Assembly: GCA_027348305.1 (NCBI GenBank)
Contig: DAIEPS010000069.1
Coordinates: forward strand, 1-8,707
From: Anaerolineaceae bacterium
GTDB lineage: Bacteria > Chloroflexota > Anaerolineae > Anaerolineales > Anaerolineaceae
Length of the DNA stretch: 8,707 nt
Reading direction: 5' to 3'
Part shown: positions 4,966-8,707 of the stretch, piece after piece
Numbering within the stretch: the stretch's first letter is position 1
How the letters are laid out: each line of letters starts with the position of its first letter
Made by a program: the position numbers and the translations under genes
Notes under the pieces: model-generated
What the model was told of the DNA's origin: nothing
Databases searched by the model: none
The model's input: only the letters and a program-made list of their open reading frames with translations

Positions 4966-6273
4966 ATGCGAATACCTTTTTATACGCGGAAAATAGCTCA
5001 ATGGACTTCTGATCTGCCTGTGGGCGGCGCCTGGGGGCGGTCGATGCAGGCGTTTATTCAAAAGAACCTGCGCTGGTTGTGGTTTGACGGTTTGTTTGCC
5101 TCCGCCAGCGACAATATCATGCTCAACTACGTCAGCCTGTATATTCTTTCGCTTGGGGCCAGTGAATTCCAGATCGGGTTAATGAGTTCAATATCCAGCT
5201 TCCTGGCTGCCCTGATGTTATTCTTTGGGGCGGTGCTTGCAGACCGGGTTGGACATCATAAAGAGATCGTGGTCTTGTCGGGTGGGGTACTCGGCCGTTT
5301 ATCCATCTTGATGCTGGTGTTTGTACCCATTCTGTTTCACGGGGCGAGCGTGGTGTGGATTGCGATCGCCTTCTCGGTGATCAGGGACGGTTTTGGAAAC
5401 CTTGGCTACCCCGCGTGGGTATCAGTGCTTAACGAAATAGTCCCGCTTGAAGGACGCGGCCGTTTTTTTGGTTCGCGCAATTTTGTGATGGGCATCGCCG
5501 GCATGTTCACCACCCTGGCGGCGGGCAAGATCATTACGCTCTTCGTCCACCAGACCGGGTATCAGATCGTGCTGGCCGCGTCGTTTGTGTTGGGTTTGGC
5601 TTCCACCTACAGCTTTTTCAGTATAAAAACACAGGCCAGCATCAAGAAATTGGGTCGTGGAGCCAGTTTGTCCCTCAAGGCAATCCCCGGATTGCTTAAG
5701 GGCCACCGCCAGTTTGTGACGTTGATGTTGACTGCCGGCTTGTGGAACTTCGCTATCAATATTGCCGGACCGTTCTTCAACGTCTACATGGTCAAGGACC
5801 TGCATTTTTCAGCTTCCGTGGTGGGGTTGACCTCCGTGGCCACCGCCCTAAGCGGATTGCTGGTGCTCAATGGGGTCGGAAGCCTGGCTGACAGGCTTGG
5901 CCCCCGAAAGCTGCAAATTTACAGTATGATCCTCATACCATTGCTGCCCGTCATGTGGATCTTTGCCAGCCAACCCTGGCAGGTGGTTCTGATCAACATC
6001 TTTGGAGGAACCATTTGGGCAGCCTTTAATCTGACTTCTTTCAACTTGATGCTCAATTCGATCCCCAAAGACAAGGTACCCAGTTATTCGGCGCTTTATC
6101 AGATCATGGTGACGCTTTCATTGGCGCTGGGCGCTGTTATGGGCAGCGGTCTCATCACTCGTTTTGGTTTTCATTTCTTGCTGATTGCTTCTGCTGTGGT
6201 CAGGGTGATCGCAACCATTCTGTTTGCTGTGTTCGTCAAGGAACCCGCCAAAGAGAGCGTTGTCGCTGAATGA
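4966..6273 (+). CDS. Major facilitator superfamily transporter, probable sugar importer
   Basis: A 435-residue membrane protein with a soluble N-terminal stretch (about 1-35) and roughly 12 hydrophobic helices in two similar halves. The loop after helix 2 carries the MFS motif A as GAVLADRVGHHK (88-99), and its counterpart in the second half is GVGSLADRLGPRK (303-315). The central loop (about 220-250) is basic. Conserved-looking segments include DNIMLNYVSLYILSLGASEF (49-68) and GPFFNVYMV (268-276). The GH3 gene follows 38 bases later on the same strand with no terminator between, so the two are probably co-transcribed and the cargo is probably the oligosaccharide the GH3 enzyme splits. MFS sequence alone does not show direction or cargo, and export cannot be excluded. 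The ATG at 4966 has no good ribosome-binding site (TTAGAG is the best), an in-frame stop lies at 4951, and the next ATG at 5044 would still leave all helices. Confidence 0.85.
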   Translation: MRIPFYTRKIAQWTSDLPVGGAWGRSMQAFIQKNLRWLWFDGLFASASDNIMLNYVSLYILSLGASEFQIGLMSSISSFLAALMLFFGAVLADRVGHHKEIVVLSGGVLGRLSILMLVFVPILFHGASVVWIAIAFSVIRDGFGNLGYPAWVSVLNEIVPLEGRGRFFGSRNFVMGIAGMFTTLAAGKIITLFVHQTGYQIVLAASFVLGLASTYSFFSIKTQASIKKLGRGASLSLKAIPGLLKGHRQFVTLMLTAGLWNFAINIAGPFFNVYMVKDLHFSASVVGLTSVATALSGLLVLNGVGSLADRLGPRKLQIYSMILIPLLPVMWIFASQPWQVVLINIFGGTIWAAFNLTSFNLMLNSIPKDKVPSYSALYQIMVTLSLALGAVMGSGLITRFGFHFLLIASAVVRVIATILFAVFVKEPAKESVVAE

Positions 6274-6311
6274 TCTCACTTAATTTTCAATAAGATAAAA
6301 AAGGACTGATC

Positions 6312-8615
6312 ATGAAAAACGAAATTGAAAAGATCATTTCTCAGATGACACTGGAAGAAAAGGCGGCGCTCTGCACTGGTGCCAGCAACTGGACGACCAT
6401 ACCTATTGAGAGGTTGGGCGTTCCTGAGATGTTTGTGGCAGACGGCCCCCACGGATTGCGGCGGCAGCCCTCCGCCACGGATTCAGCCATCAAGAGTCTG
6501 CCCGCCACCTGCTTTCCGACGGCTTCGCTGCTGGCCTCCACCTGGGATGTGGACCTGATCCGCGTCATGGGAGAAGCACTGGCAGAGGAATGCATTGCCC
6601 AACAAGTGGATGTGATCCTCGGCCCCGGTGTTAATATGAAGCGCTCCCCCCTGTGCGGACGCAACTTTGAATACTTTTCAGAAGATCCCTATCTCGCGGG
6701 AGAGATTGCCGCCGCTTTTATCAACGGCGTCCAATCCAAAGGTGTGGGCACTTCGCTTAAACATTTTGCCGCCAACAATCAGGAATATCAACGCCTGGCG
6801 ATCAGCGCCGAGATGGACGAACGCACCCTGCGCGAGATATACCTGGCTGCTTTTGAAAAAGCCGTGAAACAGGCCAACCCCTGGACGGTGATGTGCTCCT
6901 ACAACAAGATCAACGGCACCCTGGTTTCTCAGAACCCCTACATTTTGACCGATATACTCAAGAAGGAATGGGGATTTGAAGGACTTATCGTTTCAGACTG
7001 GGGCGCGGTGCGCGACCGCGTAGCCGCACTGAACGCCGGTCTGGATTGGGAAATGCCTGGTCCGCGTGAGCACCGGGTCAAGAAGGTCGTTGAAGCGGTC
7101 AAAGCCGGCACGCTTGAACTGGCCGTGCTGGATGAATCCGTGCGCAGAATCTTAAATATTGTTTTCAAGTCTGCTCAGACCGCCAAAGTGGGGACCTTTG
7201 ATGCGGAAGCCCACCATGAACTGGCGCGCAAGATCGCCTCAGAGGGTATGGTGCTGCTCAAGAACAACGGAATTTTGCCGTTGAAAGGTATAGGTAAAAT
7301 TGCGGTCATTGGCCATTCGGCGCTGGAAGCTCACTTCCAGGGCGGCGGAAGTTCGCACCTCAACCCCACCAAAGTCGCCGTACCCTTGGACGCACTAAAG
7401 AAAGCCGCACCTGGGGCGGAGTTCACGTACTGCGAGGGCTACCCCGCGGATGATTCAGCGCAGCCCCAATTGATCGAAGAAGCCGTGAACCTGGCGAAAT
7501 CCGCGGATGTCGCGCTGCTCTACGTTGCCTTGCCCACCTTCAAAGAATCCGAGGGTTACGACCGTGTGGATATGGATCTGACCCGCCAGCAGGTGAAACT
7601 GATCCAGGCCGTGACCATGGCGCAGCCCAACACGGTGGTGATCCTGAACAATGGTTCACCCATCGCTGTTTCTGCCTGGATGGAGCATACCGCGGCCATC
7701 CTTGAAGCCTACATGATGGGGCAGGCCGGCGGGGCGGCGATCGCCGATATCCTCTTTGGCAGGGTTAACCCCAGCGGCAGGCTGGCTGAGACCTTCCCGT
7801 TGCGGGTCGAAGACACACCCGCTTTTACCAACTGGCCGGGCGACATGGGAACTGTCCGTTATGGTGAAGGGTTGTACATCGGGTACCGCCATTACGACGC
7901 CAGAAAACTGGCTGTGTCCTTCCCCTTCGGATACGGGCTAAGCTACACAACGTTTGAGTATAAAAACGCCTCCGTCGATAAGACCACCATCAAAGACGTG
8001 GATGGCGTTAAGGTATTTGTAGATGTCACCAATATTGGCAAAATGACCGGCAAAGAGACCGTGCAGATTTACGTCCATGACCAGAAAGCCACCCTGCACC
8101 GTCCCATCAAGGAACTGAAAGGTTTTACAAAAGTGGATCTGCATCCAGGCGAGACCAAAAGAGTGACCATCCCACTCGATTTCCGCGCCTTCGCGTTCTA
8201 CCATCCTGAACACAAACAGTGGATCACCGAGGACGGCGAGTTCGACATCCTCATCGGCGCCTCGGCTGAAGATATCCGCCTGCAAGTCACGGTCACGCTC
8301 AAGTCCACTCTTGATCTGCCCTGCCTGCTCGATTTTGATTCCACCCTCAACGAGTGGATGCAGGATCGGCGCGGCAAACAGGTGCTCGGTCCCATGTATG
8401 ATCAGATCGAGGCGGCGCAGCGCAAACGCTTTGGCGGCCAGGGACGTTATGCCAATAAAAAAGAAGCAGGTGCTGGGTTGGGTGTGGGTGATATCATGGA
8501 TATGGTCAGCGAGAATCCGCTGCTCAATGCGTTTGTCCACATGGTGGAGGAGTTGGGCAAGCCCCCCGAGGTCATGGTGGAGGAATTGCTGGCAAAGGTA
8601 AGAGCGATAAAATAA
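6312..8615 (+). CDS. GH3 beta-glycosidase (beta-glucosidase/xylosidase type)
   Basis: A 767-residue cytoplasmic enzyme (no signal peptide) that releases sugars from the non-reducing end of beta-linked oligosaccharides. The start is well supported: AAAGGA (6300-6305) lies six bases before the ATG. The barrel domain (about 1-290) holds ADGPHG (43-48) with substrate-binding Asp44, GRNFEYFSEDP (116-126), KHFAANNQE (150-158) with Arg161, and the nucleophile Asp229 in VSDWGAV. The alpha/beta domain (about 300-545) contains KESEGYDR (411-418), with Glu414 the probable acid/base, and QAGGAAIADILFG. A fibronectin III-like domain (about 565-660) follows, with the typical GKETVQIYVHD. The last 105 residues are a helical extension of unknown role, including a Gly-rich turn at 719-726. 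It lacks the Asp/His dyad of the NagZ-type GH3 elsewhere in this window, so the two act on different sugars. Glucosides are the most likely substrates; xylosides or other beta-glycosides are possible. Confidence 0.93.
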   Translation: MKNEIEKIISQMTLEEKAALCTGASNWTTIPIERLGVPEMFVADGPHGLRRQPSATDSAIKSLPATCFPTASLLASTWDVDLIRVMGEALAEECIAQQVDVILGPGVNMKRSPLCGRNFEYFSEDPYLAGEIAAAFINGVQSKGVGTSLKHFAANNQEYQRLAISAEMDERTLREIYLAAFEKAVKQANPWTVMCSYNKINGTLVSQNPYILTDILKKEWGFEGLIVSDWGAVRDRVAALNAGLDWEMPGPREHRVKKVVEAVKAGTLELAVLDESVRRILNIVFKSAQTAKVGTFDAEAHHELARKIASEGMVLLKNNGILPLKGIGKIAVIGHSALEAHFQGGGSSHLNPTKVAVPLDALKKAAPGAEFTYCEGYPADDSAQPQLIEEAVNLAKSADVALLYVALPTFKESEGYDRVDMDLTRQQVKLIQAVTMAQPNTVVILNNGSPIAVSAWMEHTAAILEAYMMGQAGGAAIADILFGRVNPSGRLAETFPLRVEDTPAFTNWPGDMGTVRYGEGLYIGYRHYDARKLAVSFPFGYGLSYTTFEYKNASVDKTTIKDVDGVKVFVDVTNIGKMTGKETVQIYVHDQKATLHRPIKELKGFTKVDLHPGETKRVTIPLDFRAFAFYHPEHKQWITEDGEFDILIGASAEDIRLQVTVTLKSTLDLPCLLDFDSTLNEWMQDRRGKQVLGPMYDQIEAAQRKRFGGQGRYANKKEAGAGLGVGDIMDMVSENPLLNAFVHMVEELGKPPEVMVEELLAKVRAIK

Positions 8616-8634
8616 ATCGTTTTGTAAGTGACTG

Positions 8635-8668
8635 GCGCCAGCGGCGAATTCTCTGGCGCTTTTCTTTC
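8635..8668 (+). terminator. Rho-independent terminator of the MFS/GH3 operon
   Basis: GCGCCAG (8635-8641) and CTGGCGC (8653-8659) form a perfect GC-rich 7-bp stem with an 11-base loop, followed by TTTTCTTTC (8660-8668). It lies 19 bases after the GH3 stop. Confidence 0.88.
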
Positions 8669-8697
8669 ATAAAATTCAGGATGTGCTTATTATTGAT

Positions 8698-8703
8698 TAT
8701 AAT
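8698..8703 (+). promoter_or_regulatory. Possible -10 box of a gene beyond the window
   Basis: TATAAT lies in AT-rich sequence (8669-8707) after the terminator. The -35 position reads TTCAGG, a weak match, and the gene it would serve is not in the window. Confidence 0.25.
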
Positions 8704-8707
8704 GAAT

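Noticed and set aside
5422..5805. 127-codon open frame on the - strand inside the MFS gene
   Set aside because: It is antisense to membrane-helix coding sequence, which often leaves open frames; its product shows no domain.
7938..8540. 200-codon open frame on the - strand inside the GH3 gene
   Set aside because: It lies entirely opposite a well-conserved coding region, has no recognisable motifs and no ribosome-binding site, and is explained by codon bias of the real gene.

Overview
The window reads as a carbohydrate-scavenging locus built around chitin or N-acetylglucosamine oligosaccharides. The organism is probably a monoderm-like bacterium. The style of the genes (LacI-type operators, a GH3/MFS pair, two-domain NagZ, chitinase lipoprotein, about 50% GC) suggests Chloroflexota, class Anaerolineae. 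That assignment is an impression from sequence style, not a search result.

Layout. Bases 1-294 are the end of a MalG-type sugar ABC transporter permease. Three bases later, probably in the same operon, comes a two-domain GH3 N-acetylhexosaminidase of the NagZ type (298-1896, +). Bases 1897-2062 separate it from a convergent gene and hold a strong two-way terminator hairpin plus a second perfect inverted repeat. The convergent gene (2063-4012, -) is a secreted GH18 chitinase lipoprotein with a C-terminal CBM9-like domain. Upstream of it on the same strand is a small GGDEF protein (4127-4717, -) whose catalytic residues are changed but whose c-di-GMP-binding RxxD site is intact. A divergent intergenic region (4718-4965) carries promoters both ways, a LacI-family-like operator and a leader hairpin. 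It drives a two-gene operon on the + strand: an MFS transporter (4966-6273) and a 767-residue GH3 beta-glycosidase (6312-8615), closed by a terminator at 8635-8668. The last 39 bases may hold the promoter of the next gene.

How it may work together (inference). The anchored chitinase cuts polymer outside the cell, the ABC transporter brings in short GlcNAc oligomers, and the cytoplasmic NagZ-type enzyme splits them to GlcNAc. The MFS/GH3 operon would be a second route for another beta-linked oligosaccharide, controlled by a LacI-type repressor encoded elsewhere. The GGDEF protein looks like a c-di-GMP receptor rather than a cyclase.

Most notable second-look items: the degenerate GGDEF with intact I-site beside the chitinase; a 44-base chitinase leader that can fold to hide its whole Shine-Dalgarno sequence; a palindrome at about -43 of a chitinase promoter with a poor -35; and a LacI-type operator overlapping the start of the MFS/GH3 transcript. 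No mobile elements, CRISPR arrays, tRNA or rRNA genes were seen.
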